A DNA stretch of 35,465 bases from a bacterium (GCA_025774115.1 JALGWN010000004.1:1-35465), one strand, 5' to 3'. Shown: positions 1-8,140, counted from the first letter of the stretch. Made by a program: numbers and translations. The notes: generated from the sequence alone by a model not told the origin.

Positions 1-1425
1 CGTGCTGTCCTCTACCGTGAGTGTCTGCTCGCACTTGGTCTCATTGCCGCAGGCGTCCGTGGCCGTCCATACACGGAGGAGTGTGTAACTCTGCGGACAC
101 GGCCCAGGTGACTCGTACTCTCCGAAAATGACCTCGACATCGGGATCGCAGTTGTCTTCGGCGTCCATGAAAGCCGGCTCAGGCACAGCATCACACTCCA
201 CCGTCTCATCACCCGGACAAGGTGTCACGAAATACGGGGGCGTCGTATCCTCTATATAGATGTATTGGACACACGAGCTCGAATTGCCGCAGTCGTCCGT
301 GGCCGTCCAGGTACGCTCGATGGTGTAAGCCTGGGGACAAGCACCCGGTATGATGTTGTCTGCAGGGTCGACAACAGGCGCCGGATCGCAGTTGTCAGTG
401 GCTGTGGCCACACCGGCATCGCCGATGTCGTCGCACTCGAAAGTGGCATCGGCGGGGCAGGTTATCGCCGGCGGCGTGGTATCCACAACCGTAAGCGTCT
501 GCTCGCACCTGGCCTCATGGCCGCAGTCATCAGTGGCCACCCAGGTACGCACCAGTGTGTAGTTCTGCGGGCAATCGCCGGGGATCTGCTGCTCGTCGAA
601 TGTGACGTCCACATCCGGGTCGCAGGCGTCCTCAGCCTCCATCACGGCCGGCTCCGGCACCGTGCCGCACTCGACTGTGGCATCGCCGGGGCAATCCGTC
701 ACGAAGTATGGAGGCGTGGTATCTTGTATATGGATGTACTGGACGCTCGAACTCGCGTTACCACAATCATCGGTGGCGGTCCAGGTACGTTCGATGGTGT
801 AGGCCTGAGTACATTCGCCGGGTAGCGTGTTGTCCTCGTATGTGATCTCCGGATCGGCATCGCAGTTATCGGTAGCCGTGGCGGTTCCGGCATCGCCTAT
901 TGCGTCGCATTCGTAAGTGGCGTCAGGCGGAAGCGTGAGCGCAGGCGGAGTCGTATCCACTACCATTAGCGTTTGCTCGCACGTGGCCTCGTTGCCACAG
1001 TCGTCGGTAGCCGTCCAGGTCCGCACCAGAGTGTAGATGTCAGGGCAACCGCCGTCGATCCTCGTCTCGCTAAAACCGACATCAACCTCAGGATCGCAAT
1101 TATCCTCAGCCGTCATTGCCGGGGGTTCCGGTACTTCATTACACTCGACAGTGGCATCCTCCGGACAGGCCGTTACGAAGTAAGGAGGGGCCTCGTCCAC
1201 CACGGTAATGGTCTGTACACATAAGTCTGTGTCCCCGTTGTCGAGACATGTGGCGGTCCACGTACGCTCTATCGTATAGTTCTGCGGGCAACTGCCGGAG
1301 ATTATGGTGTCACTGTAGGTTATGTCGACCGATCCACATGATCCCTCCGCAATGGCCTCGCCGGTATTGGACGGATCTAAGGGCTCATCACAATCGACTG
1401 TGATATCCCCGGGGCAGATTATGGC
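1..1425 (-). repeat. Tandem HYR-like repeats with a two-unit (474 bp) period
   Basis: Six consecutive units of about 79 codons lie inside the surface-protein gene. Two unit types alternate. One has CPxDATVEC, VPEP and RTWTATDDCGNEAxCEQTL. The other has DATxECDxIGDAG, YTIERTWTATDDCGN and VQYIxI. The DNA word for the CEQTL segment starts at 21, 495 and 969, exactly 474 bp (158 codons) apart. The first unit (about 1190-1425) is the most diverged. The array continues past the left edge. Confidence 0.85.
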
Positions 1426-2724
1426 AACCGCGAGACCCTTGTTACCGAAGTTGAGATTCATCTGCTCAGCGCTGTCAAGACTCATCACGACATCCCACCC
1501 TACCGGAGCGGCATCACTAGGCGGCGGGGAAACGGCGACCCCCGTTCCGAGCCCCTGGACCGTACCCACGCTGGGGTAGGTCTGGGCGTAGCCTATCTCC
1601 GGAGGTATGTCTCGCTGGGAATCCTCCTTGATAGTCCAGGTGGTACCGACGGCCAGATTGGAGAAGGAATAGTAGCCCGAGCCATCCGTGTGAATACTGG
1701 TTGCGAAGTCAAGGCCTTCAACATTTCCGGAGATATGGATCTCCCACCCGGGAATGGTCTCCTCTCCTCCATCATAGATACTGTCCCCGTCGGCATCCAG
1801 CCATTTGACCCCGCTCACCACACCGGGAAGCGGTTCGGGAATGGGTACACCGACATCCTGACTGCCGCCAAGGTTTTCAATGTGAACATGGCCCGACGCG
1901 CCGGGTACCGATCCTGAGCCCATAATGCCCGGGGCGATCGGCCAACCGTCTGTCCCGTAGACATAGCCTCCCCATAGATCGGTCGGAGGGGTGTCGTAGC
2001 CGTTCTGAAGGGAATTGGCCCATACGAAGGTCCTGGACTCATGAAGCTGGTAATAGACCACAAGCGTGGTTGCCGTGCTGTCTATGCCCGCGGCCAGAAG
2101 GTCGGACTTGTAAACCTTGAACATATGCCGTTCCTCGCCGGGTGGTACATCCAGGCCCCCATCCAGTGTTCGGTTGACCTGCTCGTTGGGCAGGCCGAGA
2201 AGCGTGAAGCCCGTCCATACGTGTTCATTGGGGCTGTTCTGTGCTGTTTCCAGCTCCGCCCTGTTTCCTATGGGCATGGCGTTCCCACCGGCATCCGGCC
2301 AGGCCTGAGAATCGTCGAGCGGAACCGTGGCGGCCTGGATGCCTCTGACGAGGTCGATAAACCGGAAAAAATCGCCGCCATGAGGAACATTGAAATCCCA
2401 GGAGATCATGATGGAATCCAGACCGACCCAACCCGGGGTAAGCCCGGTGATCACCAGCTGATAGGGCACCCATTCACCCTCGGCCCAGGTGTTACCCAGT
2501 GCACCCGTAACGTACTGGAGATCGAGTTTGCCGCCACCCCCTTCGTATGCTCTGAAGCCATAGTTGGTTGCCTTGAAGCCGGCAACCGGGGCCAGCAAAC
2601 CCTCCGGAGTTAGTTTCGCAGTCTTGTCACCGGCACACACAGTTTCGAATCCGAACAAACTGAGCGCCAAGGTAAGTGCTACCGCAAGAGTCATCGACGT
2701 AAACGCAATAGCGCGACGTCCCAT
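1..2724 (-). CDS. Large secreted HYR-like repeat surface protein (3' end outside window)
   Basis: An open frame of 908 codons with no stop runs off the left edge, so only the N-terminal part is seen. The ATG at 2724 has GGAGG nine bases upstream. Residues 1-31 form a signal peptide (arginines, a hydrophobic stretch, then a VCAG cleavage region). Residues about 32-295 are an unassigned extracellular domain. Residues about 300-385 resemble an SdrD_B/Cna-B-like domain (GVKWLDADGDSIYDGGEE). From about 435 onward there are six HYR-like units with the hallmarks ATVEC, TATDNCDP, YTxxRTWTATDDCGN and DTTPP. Each unit carries several conserved cysteines, so disulfides are likely. Such proteins are usually adhesins or surface-layer proteins in FCB bacteria, often with a C-terminal sorting domain, which would lie outside the window. 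The specific function is unknown. Confidence 0.88.
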   Translation of the reverse strand, partial: MGRRAIAFTSMTLAVALTLALSLFGFETVCAGDKTAKLTPEGLLAPVAGFKATNYGFRAYEGGGGKLDLQYVTGALGNTWAEGEWVPYQLVITGLTPGWVGLDSIMISWDFNVPHGGDFFRFIDLVRGIQAATVPLDDSQAWPDAGGNAMPIGNRAELETAQNSPNEHVWTGFTLLGLPNEQVNRTLDGGLDVPPGEERHMFKVYKSDLLAAGIDSTATTLVVYYQLHESRTFVWANSLQNGYDTPPTDLWGGYVYGTDGWPIAPGIMGSGSVPGASGHVHIENLGGSQDVGVPIPEPLPGVVSGVKWLDADGDSIYDGGEETIPGWEIHISGNVEGLDFATSIHTDGSGYYSFSNLAVGTTWTIKEDSQRDIPPEIGYAQTYPSVGTVQGLGTGVAVSPPPSDAAPVGWDVVMSLDSAEQMNLNFGNKGLAVAIICPGDITVDCDEPLDPSNTGEAIAEGSCGSVDITYSDTIISGSCPQNYTIERTWTATCLDNGDTDLCVQTITVVDEAPPYFVTACPEDATVECNEVPEPPAMTAEDNCDPEVDVGFSETRIDGGCPDIYTLVRTWTATDDCGNEATCEQTLMVVDTTPPALTLPPDATYECDAIGDAGTATATDNCDADPEITYEDNTLPGECTQAYTIERTWTATDDCGNASSSVQYIHIQDTTPPYFVTDCPGDATVECGTVPEPAVMEAEDACDPDVDVTFDEQQIPGDCPQNYTLVRTWVATDDCGHEARCEQTLTVVDTTPPAITCPADATFECDDIGDAGVATATDNCDPAPVVDPADNIIPGACPQAYTIERTWTATDDCGNSSSCVQYIYIEDTTPPYFVTPCPGDETVECDAVPEPAFMDAEDNCDPDVEVIFGEYESPGPCPQSYTLLRVWTATDACGNETKCEQTLTVEDST

Positions 2725-2851
2725 ACTACTACACCTCCAATAGGACAATAGTCCTGTCCACCTCATCCTTGGGATACCACGGAAAACACGGCGTGTCCGT
2801 CGCGTGTCTGGCTGAAGCCTTCTGGGGGGAAAACCTCTAACTACGGATACA

Positions 2852-2881
2852 ATTGTACCACGCGGCGACAGGTGGTGTCAA
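2852..2881 (-). promoter_or_regulatory. Sigma-70-type promoter of the surface-protein gene
   Basis: On the minus strand TTGACA (2876-2881) and TACAAT (2852-2857) are separated by 18 bp. Transcription would start near 2845, giving a leader of about 120 bases before the ATG at 2724. The leader holds a small hairpin (AGGAC at 2742-2746 with GTCCT at 2751-2755) immediately upstream of the GGAGG ribosome binding site (2734-2738), which could affect translation. Confidence 0.72.
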
Positions 2882-3020
2882 CCGGAAAGGATGTCAATGT
2901 GCACTGTGAATTCAATTTCTGCAAGACGCCCCTTGCACATCTTTGTGTTAATTGGTCAGGAAACCTGTACCCTGGCTCCCGGCCTTCAGGGCTTGGAGGA
3001 GGGCCTTGGAGTATTGGAGA

Positions 3021-3091
3021 CTGGGGCGGGAGGATTCGAACCCCCACAGGCAGATCCAGAGTCTACTGTCCTACCATTAGACGACGCCCCA
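3021..3091 (-). tRNA. tRNA-Gln (anticodon CTG)
   Basis: The minus strand folds into a complete 71-nt cloverleaf. The acceptor stem is TGGGGCG with CGCCCCA plus discriminator G. The D arm contains CTAATGGTAGG. The anticodon stem GTAGA/TCTGC encloses the loop CTCTGGA, so the anticodon is CTG, reading CAG (Gln). The T arm is GGGGG-TTCGAAT-CCTCC. The U1-A72 pair is typical of glutamine tRNAs. No CCA is encoded. The gene lies downstream of gltX but has its own promoter. Confidence 0.96.
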
Positions 3092-3115
3092 TCCATATCG
3101 CTTCGAGGCGTTTCT

Positions 3116-3144
3116 AATATATGTGTCCGTCCCGGCAGTGTCAA
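3116..3144 (-). promoter_or_regulatory. Promoter of the tRNA-Gln gene
   Basis: TTGACA (3139-3144), a 17-bp spacer and TATATT (3116-3121) lie on the minus strand. The predicted start, near 3109, is about 18 bases before the mature tRNA 5' end at 3091. This is a near-consensus sigma-70 promoter and suits a strongly transcribed stable RNA. Confidence 0.8.
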
Positions 3145-3180
3145 GATTTAAGGGGACATCGGGCACGGAGACCCGGCCCA

Positions 3181-3202
3181 CGTCGGGGATGGAACCCCGA
3201 CG
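3181..3202 (-). terminator. Perfect 8-bp hairpin after gltX (possible terminator)
   Basis: CGTCGGGG (3181-3188) pairs perfectly with CCCCGACG (3195-3202) around a 6-base loop, about 65 bases past the gltX stop and before the tRNA promoter. No T-run follows, so it may be a pause or RNA-stabilising hairpin, or a remnant of a dispersed repeat, rather than a classical intrinsic terminator. Confidence 0.4.
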
Positions 3203-3265
3203 CTACACGGACCTCCGTTGCCACAGGAGTGGAAACGTTACGTAGAAGTCCGGACGGTCGTGTGA

Positions 3266-4729
3266 TCAAACAAAAGTGTGGCGCGCCTTGTCCAGGCGAG
3301 CCAGCACGCGGTCCTTACCGAGCACCATCATCACATCATAAATGCCGGGGCTGTGGCGCGAACCGGTAAGGGCAATGCGGACCGGCTGGAACAGATCGCC
3401 GGTCTTAAGACCCATCTCGGAGACAAGCGCCTTCATCACAGGTTCGATTGTCGTTTGATCGAAGGGATCGAGATCGCGGAGCCTCTCCTGTAGAATCTTG
3501 AAGGCCGGACCGATATAGTGGCGCTTCAGGAACTTCCGAGCGGCCTCCGGCTCGTAGTCAACGGTGTCCTCAAAGAAAAAGCCGGAGAGTTCGGTTATCT
3601 GCTTGGCGACTTTGAGTCTTTCGCCCACCGCTTCAACGACCCTGGTTATGTATGCGCGCACCTCATCGTCAACAGGCGAACCCACCAACCCCGCCTTCTC
3701 CAGATGAGGGATCACCAGATCAACCTTATCCTCAACGGGTCTGTGCTTCATGTACTCCGCATTCATCCATTGGAGCTTGTCATAGTCGAAAACCGCGGCC
3801 TTGGAGCTCACCTTCTCAAGCGAGAATTTCGCTATCAGGTCATCCATGCTAAAGAGCTCAGTCCGATCGTCATACGCCCACCCCAGAAGGGACAGGTAGT
3901 TTACCAGGGCCTCCGTGAGATAGCCGTCTTCCGTAAACTGCCCAACCGAAGTTGCTCCATGGCGTTTGCTGAGTCGCGTGCCGTCGGCGCCCATTATGAG
4001 CGGAACATGGGCAAATCGGGGTATGTCCACGCCGAGCGCCTGGTAGAGCATGATCTGCTTAGGGGTATTTGAGAGATGATCCTCTCCCCTTATGACATGA
4101 CTTATGCGCATCAAGAAGTCGTCCACCACGACTGCAAAGTTGTAGGTGGGATAACCGTTGGACTTGACTATCACGAAATCATCGATCTGTGGGTTGGGGA
4201 ATGTCACCGAGCCCCGGACTATATCCTCGAAAGTTGTCTCCCCTCCAAGAGGTGCCTTGAAGCGTATGACATGGGGAGTACCATCACTCAGACGGCTCTC
4301 GACCACGTCGACTGCCAGATCGCGGCACTTGCGGGTGTACATAGGGTCCTTGCCCTGACGCTTAAGCTCCTCCCTCATCTCAGAGAGCTCGTCTGGGGTA
4401 CAAAAACAGTAGTAGGCTTTGCCCTTGGAAAGCAGACGTTCAGCATACTCCTTGTATAAGTGCCGCCGCTCCGACTGGAAGTAGGGTCCGTACTCACCTC
4501 CCGCCAGAGGGCCTTCATCCCACTCCAGACCCAACCACTTGAGCGCATCCACAATACCGTTGTAGGACTCATCGGTCGAGCGCTCGATGTCGGTATCCTC
4601 GATGCGCAAGATGAACTTGCCACCCTGGTTCCTGGTGAAAAGCCAGTTGAAGAGCGCGGTCCGCGCCCCGCCTACATGGAGATGCCCTGTCGGGCTGGGG
4701 GCGAATCTTACCCTGACCTCATCTGCCAT
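3266..4729 (-). CDS. gltX: Glutamate--tRNA ligase (GluRS)
   Basis: Charges tRNA-Glu with glutamate in the cytoplasm. It is a class I synthetase with the HIGH-type motif PSPTGHLHVGG at residues 11-21 and the KMSKS-type motif RLSKR near 252-256. A zinc-binding knuckle starts with CFC near residues 108-110 and continues to a distal Tyr and Cys. The length of 487 aa is typical. I chose the ATG at 4729, which has GGGAGG eight bases upstream. A GTG three codons earlier (4738) overlaps the rnr stop and is the alternative. It is the last protein gene of the fmdB-HU-rnr-gltX operon. With tRNA-Gln next door, the enzyme may be non-discriminating and also load tRNA-Gln for GatCAB amidation, but this is inference. 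Confidence 0.97.
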   Translation of the reverse strand: MADEVRVRFAPSPTGHLHVGGARTALFNWLFTRNQGGKFILRIEDTDIERSTDESYNGIVDALKWLGLEWDEGPLAGGEYGPYFQSERRHLYKEYAERLLSKGKAYYCFCTPDELSEMREELKRQGKDPMYTRKCRDLAVDVVESRLSDGTPHVIRFKAPLGGETTFEDIVRGSVTFPNPQIDDFVIVKSNGYPTYNFAVVVDDFLMRISHVIRGEDHLSNTPKQIMLYQALGVDIPRFAHVPLIMGADGTRLSKRHGATSVGQFTEDGYLTEALVNYLSLLGWAYDDRTELFSMDDLIAKFSLEKVSSKAAVFDYDKLQWMNAEYMKHRPVEDKVDLVIPHLEKAGLVGSPVDDEVRAYITRVVEAVGERLKVAKQITELSGFFFEDTVDYEPEAARKFLKRHYIGPAFKILQERLRDLDPFDQTTIEPVMKALVSEMGLKTGDLFQPVRIALTGSRHSPGIYDVMMVLGKDRVLARLDKARHTFV

Positions 4730-4734
4730 AGTGC

Positions 4735-7197
4735 TCACCTCCCGGCTTTGCTTGGTCGCCTGGGTCTGCGTCTATCAGATCTTCGCGGTTTATCACGGCT
4801 CCCCGACTTCGGGGGCTCACCCCGCCTGCTACCGCCCCCGGGCTTTGCGGGTTTGCCGGACCTGGCACGGCTCGCGGGCTTACGCGGGCTCTGAGGTTTG
4901 GCGCTACTTGCAGACTTCTTACGCTTAGGGCGCTTGTCCCTGCGATCAGAGGTCTTGGCCGCACCCGCGCTCCTCTTCCTCCCTGCCGACCTCTCCTTGC
5001 GGACTTGGGTTGCGTATTCCATGTGCCGCCGTCTCTTCTCGCGACGTTCATCCACCGGCGCCACTATATCATGGTCTTCACGCGCCTCAACATCCATAAT
5101 GTCGAAATCGACTTCCCTTCTGGGCCGATCCACCTTGGTCACCCTGACCCTGACTCTGTCCCCCATCCTATAGGTACGGCCTTTCCTGGCCCCTACGAGC
5201 ATGCTGCCTGTAAGATCCATGGTGTAGTAATCGTCACCCAGCCGGCTCACGTGAACAAGCCCTTCCACCAGATTCTCTTCGAGCATGACCCAAAACCCGA
5301 AGTTCTTCACCCCGGAGATGATGCCCCAATACTCCTCCCCTATCCTGTCTTCCATGAACTCGGCTATCCGCGCCTTTATCGAAGCACGCTCGGCCTCATC
5401 ACCTTCGATCTCCCTCGTCGAGGCCATGTTCGCAGCTTGCCTGACGAACTTAAGAATCGCCTGCCGGTCCTCGGGAACGGACTTGTAGATGCCGTATCTC
5501 TTAAGCAGCCTGTGCACAACAAGATCGGGATACCTCCTTATGGGGGAGGTGAAATGGGTATAGCACTTGCTCGCAAGTCCGAAATGGCCCACATTCCTCT
5601 CCGAATACAGGGCCTTCTTAAGGCTCCTGAGGAGGAACATACTAATAATGTAGTGCTCCGGACGACCCTTGACCTTCTCCAGAAGTGACTGGAGTGCCCT
5701 CGGGGATGTCCCCTTGGTCCATCTGAAACGGTGGCCGAAGGTGCCCGCGAAATAGGCCAGCGCCATCATGTCTTCAACATCAGGGACTTCATGAATCCTG
5801 TACATGAACTCCCGGCCCAGATAGGACATGTGCTCGGCTATGGTTTCATTGGCCAGTATCATCAGCTCTTCGATCAGGTTATGAGAACCCAGGCGGCTCA
5901 TAGGTTTGACATCGACGGTGTTGCCGGCACCGTCCAGGACTATATCGACCTCGGGGGTGTCCAGTTCGACGGCTCCCCGCTTGATCCGGTTCTCCTTGAG
6001 CACCTTGCGGAGCTCCTCCGCCCGCTCGAGGGCCTCAGCGATGCGTTTCATGTCCTTAGAGGCGCGCCAGCCGGCGCCTTTGTCCAGCAGTTTCTGGGCC
6101 TCATCATAATTAAGCCTGGCTTTGCTTACTATGACCGACCCCTTGATCTCGTGAGAGACCACCTTTCCCTGCCTGTCCACTTCCAGGAAGACACTCACCG
6201 CAAGACGTGGAACCCCGGGCTTGAGCGAGGCCAAATCGCTCGAGAGCCTTCCCGGAAGCATGGGGATCACACGATCGACCAGGTATATGCTCCTCCCCCT
6301 GGCCATCGCCTCGTTATCCAGGCAAGAACCCTGCGCCACATAGTGGCTGACATCGGCTATGTGTATGCCCACACGCAGCTTACCACGACCGGCATCTTCA
6401 ACCGATACTGCATCGTCAAAGTCCTTCGCATCCTCCGGGTCGATAGTGAATATGGTGAGATCGGAAAGGTCTGTACGTCGCCTGAACTCTTCGGGGGGTA
6501 TGGCTTCGGGAGCTGCCTCGGCCTCATCCAGAACGGCCTGAGGAAACGAGAGAGGCAGATTGAACTCCTTCACTATGGCGGTGAAATCCTCTCCCGGGGT
6601 GAAGCGCCCTCCAAGGACTTCCGTGATTCGCCCGCGCGTCTTCTCGTAGGGCTCACCCCAACGAGGTACGCGGACCATTACAAAGTCACCGGTCTTCGCC
6701 TTCGCCTCCACATCAACCGAGACACTCTTGTGACTGTGATCGTGATCTACATTGACCACCTCCCCGCCTTCGCGGCCGGAGATCTGACCCACTACGTCCG
6801 AGGCTGCGTGCTCGAGCACCTTGACGATGCGCGCCTCTCTCTCACCGTCCTCACCGCGTATCACCCTGGCAAGCACCAGGTCCCCGTGATGTGCTTCACC
6901 CAGGTTCTCACCCGAGACTCTAAGGTGACGTGTCGCGTCACCGGGAACAAGGATAGCGACCTTACGACCATATCCGTATACGGTGCCCTTTACAAATCCT
7001 GCGTCGCCCGGAAGCTGATAGCGGCGTCTGCGACCACGAATAATAGTACCCTCCGCCTCTAAGTCATAAAGTAGGGATCTTAGTGTTTTGAGATCTTTCG
7101 AGCCGGCCCCGACTTGGTGGGCAATATCTTTGGCCTTGAGGCCCTTAGAACCGGACTCTCTTAAAGCGGACAGAATATCTGCTCTTCTTAATCCCAC
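4735..7197 (-). CDS. rnr: Ribonuclease R (3'-5' exoribonuclease, RNB family)
   Basis: Degrades structured RNA, including rRNA and defective mRNA, processively from the 3' end. Residues 1-60 are a winged-helix domain, followed by cold-shock-type OB domains up to about 230. The catalytic RNB domain holds TIDPEDAKDFDDA, whose Asp253, 259, 261 and 262 match the metal-binding aspartates of E. coli RNase R. An S1 domain lies at about 625-705. The last 115 residues are an Arg/Lys-rich low-complexity tail, longer and more basic than usual and likely RNA- or ribosome-binding. Length is 820 aa (E. coli 813). The start is a GTG at 7197, nine bases after a 31-aa basic protein gene. The stop overlaps the region of the gltX start, so the two are translationally close. 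Confidence 0.96.
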   Translation of the reverse strand: MGLRRADILSALRESGSKGLKAKDIAHQVGAGSKDLKTLRSLLYDLEAEGTIIRGRRRRYQLPGDAGFVKGTVYGYGRKVAILVPGDATRHLRVSGENLGEAHHGDLVLARVIRGEDGEREARIVKVLEHAASDVVGQISGREGGEVVNVDHDHSHKSVSVDVEAKAKTGDFVMVRVPRWGEPYEKTRGRITEVLGGRFTPGEDFTAIVKEFNLPLSFPQAVLDEAEAAPEAIPPEEFRRRTDLSDLTIFTIDPEDAKDFDDAVSVEDAGRGKLRVGIHIADVSHYVAQGSCLDNEAMARGRSIYLVDRVIPMLPGRLSSDLASLKPGVPRLAVSVFLEVDRQGKVVSHEIKGSVIVSKARLNYDEAQKLLDKGAGWRASKDMKRIAEALERAEELRKVLKENRIKRGAVELDTPEVDIVLDGAGNTVDVKPMSRLGSHNLIEELMILANETIAEHMSYLGREFMYRIHEVPDVEDMMALAYFAGTFGHRFRWTKGTSPRALQSLLEKVKGRPEHYIISMFLLRSLKKALYSERNVGHFGLASKCYTHFTSPIRRYPDLVVHRLLKRYGIYKSVPEDRQAILKFVRQAANMASTREIEGDEAERASIKARIAEFMEDRIGEEYWGIISGVKNFGFWVMLEENLVEGLVHVSRLGDDYYTMDLTGSMLVGARKGRTYRMGDRVRVRVTKVDRPRREVDFDIMDVEAREDHDIVAPVDERREKRRRHMEYATQVRKERSAGRKRSAGAAKTSDRRDKRPKRKKSASSAKPQSPRKPASRARSGKPAKPGGGSRRGEPPKSGSRDKPRRSDRRRPRRPSKAGR

Positions 7198-7206
7198 TTA
7201 CACAGA

Positions 7207-7302
7207 CTATCTCTTTTTCTTCTTGTGCCTGTCTCTTCTCAGTCTCTTCTTACGCTTGTGCGTCTTGATCTTAGACTTCTTCTTTTTCTTTCCGCAAGGC
7301 AA
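7207..7302 (-). CDS. 31-aa Lys/Arg-rich protein, probable ribosome-associated small protein
   Basis: This is a 31-codon frame starting with TTG at 7302 and ending with TAG at 7207, between HU and rnr. A GGGGGG/GAGG run lies just upstream. The peptide starts MPCGKKKKKSK, contains THKRKKRLRRDRHKKKK and ends in Arg. The THKRKKRLR...RHKKK pattern matches, from memory, a tiny protein conserved in Bacteroidetes and relatives and related to the AURKAIP1/COX24 domain of small-subunit ribosomal proteins. Its place in an operon with HU, RNase R and GluRS fits a translation role. Automated callers often miss it because it is so short and starts with TTG. The existence of the reading frame is certain; function is inferred. 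Confidence 0.72.
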   Translation of the reverse strand: MPCGKKKKKSKIKTHKRKKRLRRDRHKKKKR

Positions 7303-7356
7303 CTACCTCACCCCCCACAGGTGTACTCTATCACAATGGCGATTTGTTTGTATATA

Positions 7357-7644
7357 CTAGATGCGCTGCGCGGAGTCAACGAGTTTGACAAGTTCTCTCG
7401 ATGCCTTGAAATAAGGCACGATCTTCTCAGGCACATTGACCCGTTCACCTGTCCTCGGATTTCTGGCAATCCTGGCTTTCCTGGTCTTCACCTTGAAACT
7501 GCCGAAGCCGCGGAGCTCAATGTGTTCCTGGTCCGAGAGCGCCTTGGATATGGTTTCCAGCACAAGGTCCACAACCACACCCACATCACGTTTGGTGAGT
7601 CCGGTCGCATTTGCCACCTCTTCAACAAGATCGGCCTTGGTCAT
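7357..7644 (-). CDS. HU/IHF-family nucleoid DNA-binding protein
   Basis: Small histone-like protein that binds and bends DNA as a dimer. Length is 95 aa, typical for HU. It begins MTKADLVEEVA, has the helical dimerisation core, then GFGSFKVKTRKARIARNPRTG, which contains the family signature and the DNA-inserting arm with NPRTG. The ATG at 7644 follows GGGGGG. A longer in-frame start exists further upstream but runs through fmdB and is rejected. It is the second gene of the operon, 17 bases after the zinc ribbon protein. HU and IHF subunits are hard to separate by eye, so I leave the symbol empty. Confidence 0.95.
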   Translation of the reverse strand: MTKADLVEEVANATGLTKRDVGVVVDLVLETISKALSDQEHIELRGFGSFKVKTRKARIARNPRTGERVNVPEKIVPYFKASRELVKLVDSAQRI

Positions 7645-7661
7645 TGTTGCCCCCCTTAAGG

Positions 7662-7889
7662 TCAGCCGCATGAACTGCAGTTCTTCGTGGTACAGGTCGT
7701 GCAGGCACCGGAGGTCCCGCTGCTCGCGGAGCCTCCCGACTTGCCCATGCCCACGCTGAAGCATGAGAAGAGCTTACTCACTCGCTTCGAAGCGCAATGC
7801 GGACACTTGACAGCCTCCGATGAATTACCCAAAATCAGCAGCTCGAAATCACTTTTGCACTTAGCGCATTCGTATTCGAACATGGGCAA
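7662..7889 (-). CDS. FmdB-family zinc ribbon protein
   Basis: A small protein of about 75 aa with the FmdB-type putative regulatory zinc ribbon: FEYECAKCKSDFE near the start, then CPHCASKRV, giving two CxxC knuckles. A Gly/Ser-rich linker and a second cysteine cluster (CTTC, CSSCG) end the protein, as in many family members. I prefer the TTG at 7889, which gives the family-typical start MPMFEYEC and has AGGAG eight bases upstream. The ATG at 7895 is the alternative, but AGGAG is only two bases from it. First gene of the operon with HU, rnr and gltX, behind the promoter at 7920-7949. The biochemical role of the family is poorly defined. Confidence 0.88.
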   Translation of the reverse strand: MPMFEYECAKCKSDFELLILGNSSEAVKCPHCASKRVSKLFSCFSVGMGKSGGSASSGTSGACTTCTTKNCSSCG

Positions 7890-7919
7890 AGTCATCTCTC
7901 CTAGCGCTTCTACTGAAAG

Positions 7920-7949
7920 ACGTTAGCAAAAGACGTAGGATCTTGTCAA
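7920..7949 (-). promoter_or_regulatory. Promoter of the fmdB-HU-rnr-gltX operon
   Basis: TTGACA (7944-7949), an 18-bp spacer and TAACGT (7920-7925) lie on the minus strand. The -35 box starts nine bases from the end of the inverted-repeat element at 7959-8140, so the element sits exactly between the sppA stop codon and this promoter. Confidence 0.65.
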
Positions 7950-7958
7950 AGGGAATCT

Positions 7959-8140
7959 TAGCCCGGAGTATTCATGAACCTCGTCGCGAGGTGACAGAGA
8001 TGCCGGTGATGGCAAGGAAGACGAGTGAGTCGACCGGAGGCGTACTTTGAGGATACGTCGAGGATCGACGAGTGAGCATAACACCGCCAGCACCGGCAAG
8101 TGTGGCACCGCAGCAGAGGGCTTGTGAATACTCCGGGCTA
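7959..8140. repeat. 182-bp inverted-repeat element (MITE-like), TAGCCCGGA family
   Basis: The ends are a perfect 16-bp inverted repeat: TAGCCCGGAGTATTCA at 7959-7974 and its complement at 8125-8140. The interior has smaller palindromes (CCTCG-TCG-CGAGG at 7979-7991) and a central GGCGTAC...GATACGTCG segment. It has no coding capacity. Its right end provides the TAG stop codon of sppA (8138-8140). Both end regions match the 79-bp element at 26324. The leading TA could be a target duplication of the IS630/mariner type, which is inference. It may act as a terminator or RNA-stabilising structure between operons. Confidence 0.85.

Noticed and set aside
265-825. 186-codon open frame on the plus strand
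   Set aside because: It is the exact antisense phase of the HYR-like repeat gene. Its openness follows from the codon use and repetition of the minus-strand gene; it has no ribosome binding site or recognisable fold.
2957-2991. Two weak hairpins after tRNA-Gln (CAGG-AAA-CCTG and CCCTG...CAGGG)
   Set aside because: Stems of only 4-5 bp, one with a 12-base loop, and no T-run. Not enough to call a terminator.
5731-7062. 443-codon plus-strand open frame inside rnr
   Set aside because: Antisense shadow of RNase R; no start signals and no motif.
7959-8140. CRISPR-like or tandem repeat array
   Set aside because: There is one unit with inverted ends, not regularly spaced direct repeats with spacers. 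No cas gene is present.
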